Numbered from the stretch's first letter, positions 7,702 to 15,313 are shown. The stretch: 38,344 nt of DNA from Promethearchaeota archaeon (GCA_011364925.1 RDOA01000035.1:1-38344); one strand, 5' to 3'. The notes: a model not told the origin generated them from the sequence alone. Translations and numbers: made by a program.

Positions 7702-8409
7702 ATGACTAAGAATATTGTGATCAAGTTTGGGGGCTCTCTTCTCTTTTCTGAGGGGGGAATAATAAATTCTCAAAAAATCACTGAATTTTGCAATACTATT
7801 AAACATAAGAATGATTACAACTCAATTGTAATTGTATGTGGAGGGGGAACTATAGCTCGACAATATATTAGAGCAATTAGAGACCTTACTGGCAACGAAG
7901 TATTGTGTGATTTGGTAGGAATTGAAATATCTCGCGTAAACTCAAGATTATTTATTGCTGAAATGAAGGGATTAGCGTATCCTCAAGTTCCGACATCATT
8001 CGAAGAACTCTCACTTGCACTTGGAACACATAAAATAACAATAATGGGAGGTTTACAGCCGGGACAATCAACTACATCAGTAGCTATGACCGTTGCAGAT
8101 TATTTAAAAGCAGAAAAATTAGTTATTCTTACAGATGTCGACGGTATATACGATAAAGATCCAGATCTTCATAAAGATGCGAAATTAATGGAGACAATCT
8201 CGTACGATTCCTTACAAAAATTAATCTTAGACTCATCAGCAGATACGCAAGCTTCTGCTGGAGAATATCGAATTTTCGACGCAGTATCTTTACAAATTTT
8301 AAAGAGAAGTAGAATTAAAGTAATTGTAATGTCGGGAAAAAACCTTTCTCAATTCCAAAAATTATGGAATAACGAAAAACAGTTTATTGGCACGACAATA
8401 TCAAAATAA
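7702..8409 (+). CDS. pyrH: UMP kinase (archaeal type)
   Basis: 235 residues, amino-acid-kinase fold. It converts UMP to UDP with ATP. It begins KNIVIKFGGSLL (phosphate loop). It also shows VIVCGGGTIARQYI, the UMP-binding region DLVGIEISRVNSRL, MGGLQPGQSTTSVA, and the nucleotide-binding LTDVDGIYDKDPDLHKDAK. The spacing of these blocks matches archaeal PyrH rather than MfnE, another kinase of the same fold. The C-terminal GTTIS is the usual family ending. Divergently transcribed from pok. Confidence 0.9.
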   Translation: MTKNIVIKFGGSLLFSEGGIINSQKITEFCNTIKHKNDYNSIVIVCGGGTIARQYIRAIRDLTGNEVLCDLVGIEISRVNSRLFIAEMKGLAYPQVPTSFEELSLALGTHKITIMGGLQPGQSTTSVAMTVADYLKAEKLVILTDVDGIYDKDPDLHKDAKLMETISYDSLQKLILDSSADTQASAGEYRIFDAVSLQILKRSRIKVIVMSGKNLSQFQKLWNNEKQFIGTTISK

Positions 8410-8487
8410 GTTTTTAAATAATAAATTATTAAAATTTGCTACAATTTACTAGCATAGTTGAAAACTTCATAAATAAGAGAAAAAAGC

Positions 8488-8721
8488 ATGTCTCAATCTA
8501 CATGGAAAGATCAAATCAAGAAAAAATGGGGACCGCATAGTCATTGTCCAATCTGCGGAAAAGCTATGCCAATGGACAAACAATTTTGTAGTCAAAATTG
8601 CCGAGATAATTACTACGCAAGCCAAAAAAAACAGAAGAAAAAAAGTAGAATTCAAATGTTAGTTATGGTTGGCATGATGGCTGTTTTAATGGTGTTTCTG
8701 TTATTTTCTTCTGGATTTTAA
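8488..8721 (+). CDS. Small zinc-ribbon membrane protein (DUF2116)
   Basis: 77 residues. A zinc ribbon HCPICGKAMPMDKQFCSQNC spans residues 20-39 (C-x2-C and C-x3-C). A basic stretch QKKQKKKSR follows, and then one C-terminal transmembrane helix of about 20 residues (MLVMVGMMAVLMVFLLF). This layout is that of archaeal DUF2116/COG4068 proteins. By the basic flank, the finger faces the cytoplasm, as in a tail-anchored protein. The function of the family is not established. A Get3 homologue that could insert such proteins is encoded at 28794. Confidence 0.85.
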   Translation: MSQSTWKDQIKKKWGPHSHCPICGKAMPMDKQFCSQNCRDNYYASQKKQKKKSRIQMLVMVGMMAVLMVFLLFSSGF

Positions 8722-8847
8722 TGTTGAACTAACTATTTATAATTTTGTAACTGTAAAACATAAAAAACAAAATATTAAAAGTTAAATTAGAGTCAAAAAA
8801 TTTTAAAATACTTAGCAGGGATAACCAAGTTGGTCAACGGTGCCGGA

Positions 8848-8876
8848 CTTTTGTGAGAAAAATCTCGCAACACGGA
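8848..8876 (+). other. tRNA-Leu intron 1 (5' side of the anticodon stem)
   Basis: 29 nt. GGA occurs at both borders (8845-8847 and 8874-8876), so the exact boundaries can slide by three bases. It includes a short helix, TGTGAG with CTCGCA. Its removal restores the CCGGA/TCCGG stem. Confidence 0.75.
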
Positions 8877-8882
8877 TTCAAG

Positions 8883-8928
8883 ATCAATATTCAATTTATC
8901 CGTTGATTGACGGAGTTTCTGATGGGAT
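8883..8928 (+). other. tRNA-Leu intron 2 (canonical 37/38 position)
   Basis: 46 nt between G37 and A38. It contains the internal hairpin TCCGT-TGATTG-ACGGA. Removal closes the seven-base anticodon loop TTCAAGA. Confidence 0.75.
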
Positions 8929-8954
8929 ATCCGGTGAGGTAGCTCTACGTGGGT

Positions 8955-9344
8955 TCAAATCCCACTCCCTGTATCGTTTGTTTTACCATTTTGTGATATT
9001 TCATTTAATATTTCTTTTAAAAACGAAATTAGGGGTTTAATAATCTCTTGATCGTTACTTATTGACTTTAAAAAGAGCAACAATAATACGGGGGCGTTGA
9101 AAAAAGAAGATAATTTTTCAACGATTATATTGCTTAAAATTCTCTGTTGTACTCCAAATAATTGATGCGTTGCCGCTGATACTTTTACATTTTCAATTGT
9201 AGGAGGGATTCCTAAAGTCACATTCCCAATACCCATACTTTCCTGGTCAGAAATAAGAACAAGATAACTTTTATGTAATCTAAAAATTGAAACATAAATA
9301 TTTGTTTTATCTAGCTGCTTCGATCTCTCAATAAGCGACTTCAT
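8955..9344 (-). CDS. PAC4-like (proteasome assembly chaperone) small protein
   Basis: 129 residues. The pattern is a beta strand (NIYVSIFRLHKSYLVLIS), then VTLGIPP, then THQLFG, then RILSNIIVEKLSSFFNAPVLLLLFL. It ends in a long helix (PLISFLKEILNEI). This order resembles the PSMG4/PAC4 fold, where a V-x-x-F strand, an [ML]P segment and an xLAxRLxKKxxxxVFVSY block occur. The similarity is from memory and weak, so treat the family as tentative. A PAC2-family protein is encoded at 13698. The last seven codons lie antisense to the 3' end of tRNA-Leu. The gene sits 31 bp upstream of the ADH synthase stop, on the same strand but after it in transcription order. Confidence 0.5.
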   Translation of the reverse strand: MKSLIERSKQLDKTNIYVSIFRLHKSYLVLISDQESMGIGNVTLGIPPTIENVKVSAATHQLFGVQQRILSNIIVEKLSSFFNAPVLLLLFLKSISNDQEIIKPLISFLKEILNEISQNGKTNDTGSGI

Positions 9345-9375
9345 TTTTAGTATTATTATTTTTGAAATTTATAAT

Positions 9376-10185
9376 TTAGAGCTTGATATTTACTTCTTTT
9401 AAAGCCTCGTTTACTCCATAATTCTCATGAACGATAAGATACAACGCTTTTACAACTTTCATAGGATTCTCTGCTTGAAATACGTTCCTCCCGTAAGCGA
9501 CTCCTGCACCACCAACATCAATAGATTGTTTTGTAATTTCTAAAAGATCTTTAATCCCAGCTTTAGCTCCTCCTGCAATAATAACTGGGACCATACACCC
9601 ATCAACTACTTCTTTAAAAGAATCGGGATCTCCGGTCCAATTTGTTTTTACAATATCAGCACCGAGTTCTGCAGCAACTCTCGCAGCAATTTTAACGACT
9701 TGAACATCATGTTCGTCTTCGATATTTTCTCCTCGGGGATACATCATAGCTAAAAGGGGTATTCCAAATTCTCGGCAATCTCTCGAAACTTGACCTAAAG
9801 TTTCCAACATTTCTGCGTCAGTTTTTGTGCCTATGTTTACATGTAAAGAGACACCATCTGCACCAAATTTTACGGCTTCCACAACATCGTTAACTAATAC
9901 TTTATAATTGGAATCAGGACTTAGAGAAGTTGACCCCGATAAATGGAGAATCAAACCAATATCTGGACCATATCCTCTGTGAGCATAAAGAGGAATTCCT
10001 ACATGACCTAAAACTGCGTTTGCTCCGCCTAAAGCAACTTTATTAACCATTTCACCTAAATCTCGATCAAGCCCTTTAATTGGTCCCTCAGTCAAACCGT
10101 GATCCATAGGAATTATGATAGTTCTTTTTGTTTCTCGGTTAAAAATCCTCTCTAATCTAATTCTTTTACCAATATAACCAGATAT
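9376..10185 (-). CDS. 2-amino-3,7-dideoxy-D-threo-hept-6-ulosonate synthase (aldolase), non-canonical start
   Basis: Class I aldolase of the DhnA family: PMDHGLTEGPIKGL, GGANAVLGHVGIP, GADGVSLHVNIGT, LAMMYPRGENIEDEHD, GADIVKTNWTGD (Schiff-base Lys), VIIAGGAKAG and GGAGVAYGRNVFQ. In archaea this enzyme opens the aspartate-semialdehyde route to dehydroquinate; a fructose-bisphosphate aldolase activity is the alternative. The first ATG (10107) begins inside the conserved core. The frame upstream continues the family N-terminus (SGYIGKRIRLERIFNRETKR) back to a stop just before 10206, but without ATG, GTG or TTG. AAAGGTGG at 10193-10200 is a good ribosome-binding site 7 nt before ATA at 10185, chosen here as the likely start. 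ATA 10191 or a sequence error are alternatives. Confidence 0.82.
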   Translation of the reverse strand: MSGYIGKRIRLERIFNRETKRTIIIPMDHGLTEGPIKGLDRDLGEMVNKVALGGANAVLGHVGIPLYAHRGYGPDIGLILHLSGSTSLSPDSNYKVLVNDVVEAVKFGADGVSLHVNIGTKTDAEMLETLGQVSRDCREFGIPLLAMMYPRGENIEDEHDVQVVKIAARVAAELGADIVKTNWTGDPDSFKEVVDGCMVPVIIAGGAKAGIKDLLEITKQSIDVGGAGVAYGRNVFQAENPMKVVKALYLIVHENYGVNEALKEVNIKL

Positions 10186-10298
10186 CGCTATGCCACCTTT
10201 AAAGCAATGTTTTTAATATGTATTTTAACTTTAGAATAATATAATATAATAAGTAGCACATTTTTAACTCTTTTAAAATTTTTGAAACTCCAAGTTTT

Positions 10299-10529
10299 AT
10301 GCCGGAATCAAGCGAAAGTTGTCCCAGTAACGATGATGAAGAAATAAACAGTTGCTACAACTGTGGTTTTAAAATTATTAATGTAAATCAAAAAGTATGT
10401 CAGAATTGCAATACGATTCTAAATCCAAACGATCTTAAGTGGAAATCTAGTTTTATATCATTTCTCATTTTATTATGCCTGATACCAATTCTTATAGCAA
10501 TAATTTCTGTCTTGACCTTGAACGAATAA
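10299..10529 (+). CDS. Small zinc-ribbon, single-span membrane protein
   Basis: 76 residues. An acidic N-terminus precedes a zinc ribbon with C-x2-C (CYNC, residues 19-22) and C-x2-C (CQNC, residues 34-37). One hydrophobic helix at the C-terminus follows (FISFLILLCLIPILIAIISVL). The layout parallels the DUF2116 protein at 8488, but the finger is different. I do not recognise a family; a membrane-tethered zinc ribbon of unknown role. Confidence 0.7.
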   Translation: MPESSESCPSNDDEEINSCYNCGFKIINVNQKVCQNCNTILNPNDLKWKSSFISFLILLCLIPILIAIISVLTLNE

Positions 10530-10567
10530 TGAAATAATTTAGTTTTCTGATAGATTAATAACGTAAA

Positions 10568-11116
10568 CTATTTAGGAGAAAATACTACATCAGAAATACG
10601 CTGTCTGCGAATATCAAAATCATGATCAAGGTGAAGTGTAATGCAATGTTGATCCTTTTTTTGAGGATTTTTATGAACATAACTTATAGGGACAACAGGT
10701 AATTCAGATTTCAAAACAAAGGTCTTAGGGATAGGAACTGCAATAATTTCCCTACACCGCTCGCAATTTACTAACACAACTTTTGTTTTATCCGATTCAA
10801 GCTTTTTTATTTGTGTAATCAAATCAGCAGAGAGTCCAGGAGATTTAATAGTAATTTTATCCTTTCTTTTTGGTGATTCGGGAACTATTGGGATTTCTAA
10901 TTCTAAATCTTCTTGGATTGAGAAATCTCGTGTTTTGTCCTTAGGTATAGCTTTTTTTACATGAGTATCATGATTTTTAGAGGAAGTTTTATCTGAATGT
11001 TTCTTATCCTCTTCAGTTTTTGAACCTTTTTGAGTTGTTTTACCGGGATTCTCCACTATTCTCACTAATGCTGGTTGTTTAACTCCATATAAATTAAGCT
11101 TAATTACTGCTAACAT
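10568..11116 (-). CDS. Unknown protein downstream of a Roadblock gene
   Basis: 182 residues. A short N-terminal strand (MLAVIKLNLYGVKQPALVRIVE) is followed by about 75 residues of charged, probably disordered linker rich in K, D and T. A C-terminal domain from about residue 95 follows, containing VVLVNCERCREIIAVPIP (one C-x2-C), PISYVHKNP, and HCITLHLDHDFDIRRQRISDVVF. The C-terminal block looks like a strand-rich binding domain. It is 17 bp after the Roadblock-like gene on the same strand, so the two are probably co-transcribed and may work together. No family recognised. Confidence 0.65.
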   Translation of the reverse strand: MLAVIKLNLYGVKQPALVRIVENPGKTTQKGSKTEEDKKHSDKTSSKNHDTHVKKAIPKDKTRDFSIQEDLELEIPIVPESPKRKDKITIKSPGLSADLITQIKKLESDKTKVVLVNCERCREIIAVPIPKTFVLKSELPVVPISYVHKNPQKKDQHCITLHLDHDFDIRRQRISDVVFSPK

Positions 11117-11133
11117 ACAAACTAGGAATAATG

Positions 11134-11739
11134 TTATACTCCAAATATTTGCCGTAGCTCAGCATATATTTTTGAAAGCTCCGAAATAATTGATGTATTA
11201 TTTTGCTGCAGATAATAATTGATGTATCCCGATAATCCCTCACTATCCTTAATCCATTCTAAGAAAGATTCTATTTCGCCTTTTAATTGAGGATCGATAT
11301 TAGCGCTAACAGCAGTGTTTGGACCGCTTGCAGTCCCTAACTGAGATCCAGGTTCCATATAGTTTTGTTTTGAGCTTAATTGTGAGAGTGCTCTTGCAGT
11401 GTCCATTGTGGCTCCCATAGGTTCACCGTCGGGCTCGAGATAAATGAGTAACTTATGCTCATCATCTTTTGCTCCCAAAATGTGACCTTCGCCTCGGATT
11501 GAAGTAGCTACTAACCTTTCTGAAGTACACTGAAGTACGGAGTATTTTACGCCCGAAATTATGATAAATTGAGCGTTCATGCTATTCCAGGTGGATATAA
11601 CTTTACCAACATCAGCACTAATGTCCCAGTTATCTGTTGAGTAAATGATTGTATCTCGTCCTTGAACTACAGCAGCTGCAATAATGCTGGGATCTTTTTG
11701 TAATAAATTGTAAATTACTGTGGCTGGATCAGCGGGCAT
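11134..11739 (-). CDS. Roadblock/LC7-domain protein with C-terminal extension
   Basis: 201 residues. Residues 5-105 look like a Roadblock/LC7 (or related longin/profilin-like) domain: helix ATVIYNLLQKDPSIIAAAVV, GRDTIIYSTDNWD, helix ISADVGKVISTWNS, AQFIIISGVKYSVLQC, and a final strand HKLLIYLEPDG. A low-complexity linker (residues 125-150) leads to a helical tail. Roadblock proteins bind small GTPases and are numerous in Asgard archaea, but no small GTPase gene is in this window. The gene starts at ATG 11739. It probably forms an operon with the unknown gene at 10568. Confidence 0.7.
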   Translation of the reverse strand: MPADPATVIYNLLQKDPSIIAAAVVQGRDTIIYSTDNWDISADVGKVISTWNSMNAQFIIISGVKYSVLQCTSERLVATSIRGEGHILGAKDDEHKLLIYLEPDGEPMGATMDTARALSQLSSKQNYMEPGSQLGTASGPNTAVSANIDPQLKGEIESFLEWIKDSEGLSGYINYYLQQNNTSIISELSKIYAELRQIFGV

Positions 11740-11842
11740 TTTTTTTTCAATTTTTTAGATTTAATTATCCTAGTGCAAAAATAATAATAATATTAGTATA
11801 AATATAATTATAAAATTTGTATTAAAAATTTTGGTTAATTAA

Positions 11843-12331
11843 TCAATCTTCCTTTGAGGTCTTAATGTTTATCCTTCCAAACTTAGGTTTATATTGAAAT
11901 TCATTGTTTTCAGAGTTAAATTTCTTCTGCTCATCTTTCTCATTGAAAACCAATCTGTTGTTTGTGAAAAGAAAATGCTCTAAATCATCTTTTTTTCTTT
12001 CCTTAATGTGATTTTGTAGCGATGTTTCCGTTTTAAACATCTTTCCACACACGGGACAACTTAAATAAGGATTTTCTAACAGACCTTTCGGTGGTTTAAC
12101 CACAGTTGGAAATTTTTTTTTCCTGTTGAATAAACCTTGTTCTTTCCGACAATAATGCCTCTGTAATTTTCCATATGGTGGATACTCAAAAAAGATTTTA
12201 CTCCCGTGAGTACACTCCCAATAAAGTACATCTGCTCCACATTTTCTGCAAGATGTCTTAAATGATCGTAAATAACAGTGTTTTCCGTGACTTTTATAAT
12301 TATGTCGCATTATATAATTAGAAATTTCCAT
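11843..12331 (-). CDS. Protein with a zinc ribbon and a C2H2-like finger
   Basis: 162 residues. The N-terminal part has CRKCGADVLYWECTHGSKIFF...GKLQRHYC, a Cys/His cluster that occurs in several small archaeal and bacterial proteins. The central part has CPVCGKMFKTETSLQNHIKERKKDDLEH, which matches a C2H2 finger (C-x2-C-x(n)-H). The basic C-terminus is probably disordered. A nucleic-acid-binding role is plausible but not shown. It is divergent from tfb, with about 150 bp between the two starts. Confidence 0.65.
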   Translation of the reverse strand: MEISNYIMRHNYKSHGKHCYLRSFKTSCRKCGADVLYWECTHGSKIFFEYPPYGKLQRHYCRKEQGLFNRKKKFPTVVKPPKGLLENPYLSCPVCGKMFKTETSLQNHIKERKKDDLEHFLFTNNRLVFNEKDEQKKFNSENNEFQYKPKFGRINIKTSKED

Positions 12332-12490
12332 TTTATTAAAACATTTTGGTGAAACATCGTATACTAAAAATTGCTAATGTGTTTTTTATTAACTGATAAA
12401 TCCATAAAACGCAAACATTTAAAAGTATGAGTTTAATTATAGAATTTAAAGATTTGAAATATTTATGGGTATAAGTAATTGGATCTTTCA

Positions 12491-13408
12491 ATGCCTCAAA
12501 ACAATTTAAATTTATGCCCAGAATGTGGGAATACTAATTTAGTGGCTGACGACGCTCGCGGTGAAATTATATGCAATTTATGTGGACTTGTTTTAAGCCA
12601 AAAAATAATTGATTCTGGTCCAGAATGGAGAGCTTTTTCCTCAGAAGAGGCTAGTAAAAAAGTTAGAGTAGGAGCACCAACAACTTTAACTCTTCACGAT
12701 AAAGGATTAAGTACGATGATAGGTTGGAAAAATAAAGACGCATTTGGCAAAAGTATAAGTCCGAAAATGAAAGCTGAAGTGTATCGTTTGAGGAAATGGC
12801 ATGTAAGAACTAGAACCAATAAATCAATAGATCGCAATTTAGCTTATGCGATGAACGAATTGGATCGTTTTTCTTCGCAGCTTAATTTATCGAAAGAATT
12901 AAAGGAATCAGCAGCTCATATCTATAGAAAAATGGCGCATAAGAACTTAATAAGAGGAAGATCTATTGAGGCAATGCTTATCGCATCAATTTATTTATCC
13001 TGCAGACTAAACAACATCCCTAAAACTCTTGATGATTTTATTGAATTTGCACTAGTTGATAAAAAGAAGATAGCACGTTGCTATAGACTAATTTTAAACG
13101 AATTAAAAGTAAATATTCAAGTTTCATCCCCAATTAATTTCATTCCTCGATTTTGCGCAGAATTAAACCTCTCGGGGAAAACTCAAAATCGAGCTGCCGA
13201 ATTATTAAAATTGGCAAAAAAGTATCATATCACTGCGGGAAAAGCCCCCACTGGTTTAGCTGGAGCTGCTTTGTATGTTGCTGCAATCCAAGAGGGAGAG
13301 CGACGTACTCAGAAAGAGATATCACTAGCAGCAGGAGTTACGGAAGCTACAATAAGAAACAGGTATAAAGAGATTATTAATCACTTACGATTTGAGCTTA
13401 ACCCTTAA
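12491..13408 (+). CDS. tfb: Transcription initiation factor B (TFIIB homologue)
   Basis: About 305 residues. It recruits RNA polymerase to TATA/TBP complexes. The N-terminal zinc ribbon is CPECG...CNLCGLV. The B-reader/linker region SGPEWRAFSSEEASKKVRVGAP follows, then two cyclin-like repeats (about residues 110-200 and 205-300) with AHIYRKMAHKNLIRGRSIEAMLIASIYLSCR and AGKAPTGLAGAALYVAAI. The ATG at 12491 leaves the usual short N-terminus; an in-frame TTG at 12479 would add four residues. rpoP is encoded convergently 39 bp downstream, so two core transcription genes sit together. Confidence 0.95.
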   Translation: MPQNNLNLCPECGNTNLVADDARGEIICNLCGLVLSQKIIDSGPEWRAFSSEEASKKVRVGAPTTLTLHDKGLSTMIGWKNKDAFGKSISPKMKAEVYRLRKWHVRTRTNKSIDRNLAYAMNELDRFSSQLNLSKELKESAAHIYRKMAHKNLIRGRSIEAMLIASIYLSCRLNNIPKTLDDFIEFALVDKKKIARCYRLILNELKVNIQVSSPINFIPRFCAELNLSGKTQNRAAELLKLAKKYHITAGKAPTGLAGAALYVAAIQEGERRTQKEISLAAGVTEATIRNRYKEIINHLRFELNP

Positions 13409-13447
13409 AATATTCATAGAAGGGAATCGCCTTTTTTATAGGATATG

Positions 13448-13597
13448 TTATCGGACTTTTATCCTTTTTATTACATCAGGGCGTTTCTTATATAGGATGC
13501 GGAATCCACAGTGAGAGCATTTAATACCAGGTAGTGCGTTTAATTCAGTTTTAGAAACTTCTTTCCCACAGCTTTTTCTAGCACATACATATTTCAT
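13448..13597 (-). CDS. rpoP: DNA-directed RNA polymerase subunit P (Rpb12 homologue)
   Basis: 49 codons, read directly from the sequence. The protein starts MKYVCARKSCGKEVSKTEL, with C-x4-C rather than the usual C-x2-C in the first ligand pair. It continues LPGIKCSHCGFRILYKKRP and ends IKRIKVR. The zinc ribbon and the GxRILYKKRP block are diagnostic of the smallest archaeal RNA polymerase subunits. Length is normal. The two extra residues inside the first Cys pair (CARKSC) are unusual, although CGK could supply the second ligand of the knuckle. Convergent with tfb. Confidence 0.92.
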   Translation of the reverse strand: MKYVCARKSCGKEVSKTELNALPGIKCSHCGFRILYKKRPDVIKRIKVR

Positions 13598-13697
13598 ATG
13601 TGTAGAAATTAACCAAAGTTAAAATATTTTTCGTATTTAATTTCAATGGTTAGAAGAATTTCGAAAAAGGAAAAGAAACTAAGAAAATTAACTTAAA

Positions 13698-14513
13698 CTA
13701 GATATATAAGGACTTTCTCTTATCTTCAGTATCGATAAATTCAAAAGTATTGAGATCTTTTTCGAGTTGATCTCTTTTATCCTGAAGATTTTTGGTAATA
13801 TCATCGATATTATCTAAGGAATATTTCTTTTTAATTGGTAAAGTGAAAGATTTCTTAAGCATTTCTAATAAAGTTATTGAGGCTTTTAAATCGGTAACAT
13901 CCTCGTTTACCATAGCAATATTATCTGTTTCAGCTAAAAGAACAATTCCATCTAAATTAAACCTCGCTTTTGCTAACGTAGGGATTAAACCATTAGCACC
14001 TATAATTACTCCCTTCTGAATTTTTTCACAGTTATTTTTCTTTAGAAAATCGGTTAATAATTCTCGATTCGTCGAACTTACGTAAATTTTGGGAACTTTT
14101 ACATTTAGTTTTCGACTGTTTACTGGATACGCCCCTAAAGCTACTATCAGGTTTATTTTACTTTGGTAAATAATCTCTGCAAGAAAATTCGATATTTTAT
14201 ATATGCCTTTAGGTGTTAAACTTTGCGCATCGGCTGTGATTAAAAAGATATCTCTCTGTCTATTTGGATCTTTCCAGTATAATATCTCTGCTTTTGGAGC
14301 TGATAATAAACTATCATCAACTATAGCTCCCGCGGGGTAATCATCAAAAATAAAGTCCATAAAATTTTTCGCATCTAGTTGCCCAATTAAAGAATCTATT
14401 GCGAATTTTCCGACATCAGCAATTCCAGGCATCCCCAAAATGCAAATAGGGTTTACTATTTCACCTTCTTTAAAATCAAAGCGTTTAATTACCCTTATCC
14501 CAGACTCAGTCAC
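13698..14513 (-). CDS. PAC2-family proteasome assembly chaperone with HbYX tail
   Basis: 271 residues. PAC2/PbaB-type fold (PF09754): NPICILGMPGIADVGKFAIDSLI near the N-terminus, AGAIVDDSLLSAPKAEILYW, IFLITADAQSLTPKGIYKIS, LIVALGAYPVN and GANGLIPTLAKARF. The C-terminal 40 residues form a charged helix, and the protein ends SLYI. Its last three residues, L-Y-I, fit the hydrophobic-Tyr-any (HbYX) motif that docks chaperones and activators in pockets of the 20S proteasome alpha ring. Archaeal PbaA/PbaB proteins carry such tails. Possible partner: the PAC4-like protein at 8955. No proteasome subunit gene is in the window. Confidence 0.85.
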   Translation of the reverse strand: MTESGIRVIKRFDFKEGEIVNPICILGMPGIADVGKFAIDSLIGQLDAKNFMDFIFDDYPAGAIVDDSLLSAPKAEILYWKDPNRQRDIFLITADAQSLTPKGIYKISNFLAEIIYQSKINLIVALGAYPVNSRKLNVKVPKIYVSSTNRELLTDFLKKNNCEKIQKGVIIGANGLIPTLAKARFNLDGIVLLAETDNIAMVNEDVTDLKASITLLEMLKKSFTLPIKKKYSLDNIDDITKNLQDKRDQLEKDLNTFEFIDTEDKRKSLYI

Positions 14514-14714
14514 ATTTTTTCCCTTATGTCAATATTGTTGATAGTATTAGAGTCATAATTTTGGCTTTAAAATCAATGTATTATCCTAATAGACACATAA
14601 TTTATCGTAAAAGTAATATAAACATAATATCACAAAAAATTTATTTTTCAAAAAATCATTAAATATATCGGATTTTGTATCGATTATTTACAATACATTT
14701 TACATTTTTTAGAA

Positions 14715-15308
14715 TTGATTGGACTTCACTATAGTTGTATGAAATGCGGCACTTGTTGCCATGAAATTGAATTCAAAAAGAGAATTCCTCTATACCCTGA
14801 AGAAGCAGACAAATTAATAGAAATCGCAAAAGAACGGGGCATAGCCTTTAAGATCGTAGAAGATTTGGTTTTCCCTGATGTATTAAATAAAAAGATCCTT
14901 GTTGTAACTTACAAAATCAGACTGGACAATGAAACTCATGGTTGTCCCTTTTATGACCCAGAAAAAGGCTGTACAGTTCACGAAGTAAAACCATTAGCAT
15001 GCAAAGCATATCCCCTTGCTTTAAAACAAGTAGATGCTTTTAACTTTCAAATAAGCATTGATCCATTATGTAACTTTGTTGATGGTAATTACGATTTAAT
15101 AAAGGAAGCGGATTTTGCCAAAATAATAGAAATATTTAGGAATGAATACCCTAACGCCCAGGAACATCTTAAGAAAAACAAAAATCTAATGTTAAAAATT
15201 AAAGAACTCGAGTATGAGAAGAAAATAAAAATTTCGAGAGAAATATCGCTAGAGGAATTCAATAAATATCTAAAAGAATGGGACAGAGAAGAAATTACAA
15301 CAGAATAA
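14715..15308 (+). CDS. YkgJ-family cysteine-cluster protein
   Basis: 197 residues. The C-x2-C-x2-CC cluster (CMKCGTCC) at residues 8-15, GCPFYDPEKGCTVHEVKPLACKAYPL in the middle and a later Cys (DPLCNF) are the YkgJ/PF03692 layout, thought to bind iron, zinc or an Fe-S cluster. The TTG at 14715 is chosen as start because the first cluster Cys lies before the next ATG (14739). The C-terminal 50 residues are helical and lysine-rich. The ThiI-like gene begins just after it, suggesting co-transcription. Confidence 0.82.
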   Translation: MIGLHYSCMKCGTCCHEIEFKKRIPLYPEEADKLIEIAKERGIAFKIVEDLVFPDVLNKKILVVTYKIRLDNETHGCPFYDPEKGCTVHEVKPLACKAYPLALKQVDAFNFQISIDPLCNFVDGNYDLIKEADFAKIIEIFRNEYPNAQEHLKKNKNLMLKIKELEYEKKIKISREISLEEFNKYLKEWDREEITTE

Positions 15309-15313
15309 AACTG

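Larger units (their letters stand above)
8815..8973 (+). tRNA. tRNA-Leu(CAA) with two introns
   Basis: Folding gives acceptor GCAGGGA/TCCCTGT with discriminator A at 8973, and D stem ACC/GGT. The anticodon arm after splicing is CCGGA-TTCAAGA-TCCGG with anticodon CAA. A long class II variable arm (GAG-GTAG-CTC) and T arm GTGGG-TTCAAAT-CCCAC complete it. The long variable arm, A73 and CAA identify leucine. The mature length is 84 nt; the gene holds 75 nt of introns, 29 nt in the 5' anticodon stem and 46 nt at the canonical 37/38 site. The first acceptor pair is G-U, slightly unusual. CCA is not encoded. The 3' 19 nt overlap the antisense end of the next CDS. Confidence 0.88.

Noticed and set aside
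8840-9040. A 66-residue plus-strand ORF
   Set aside because: It covers tRNA-Leu and its introns, with no ribosome-binding site.
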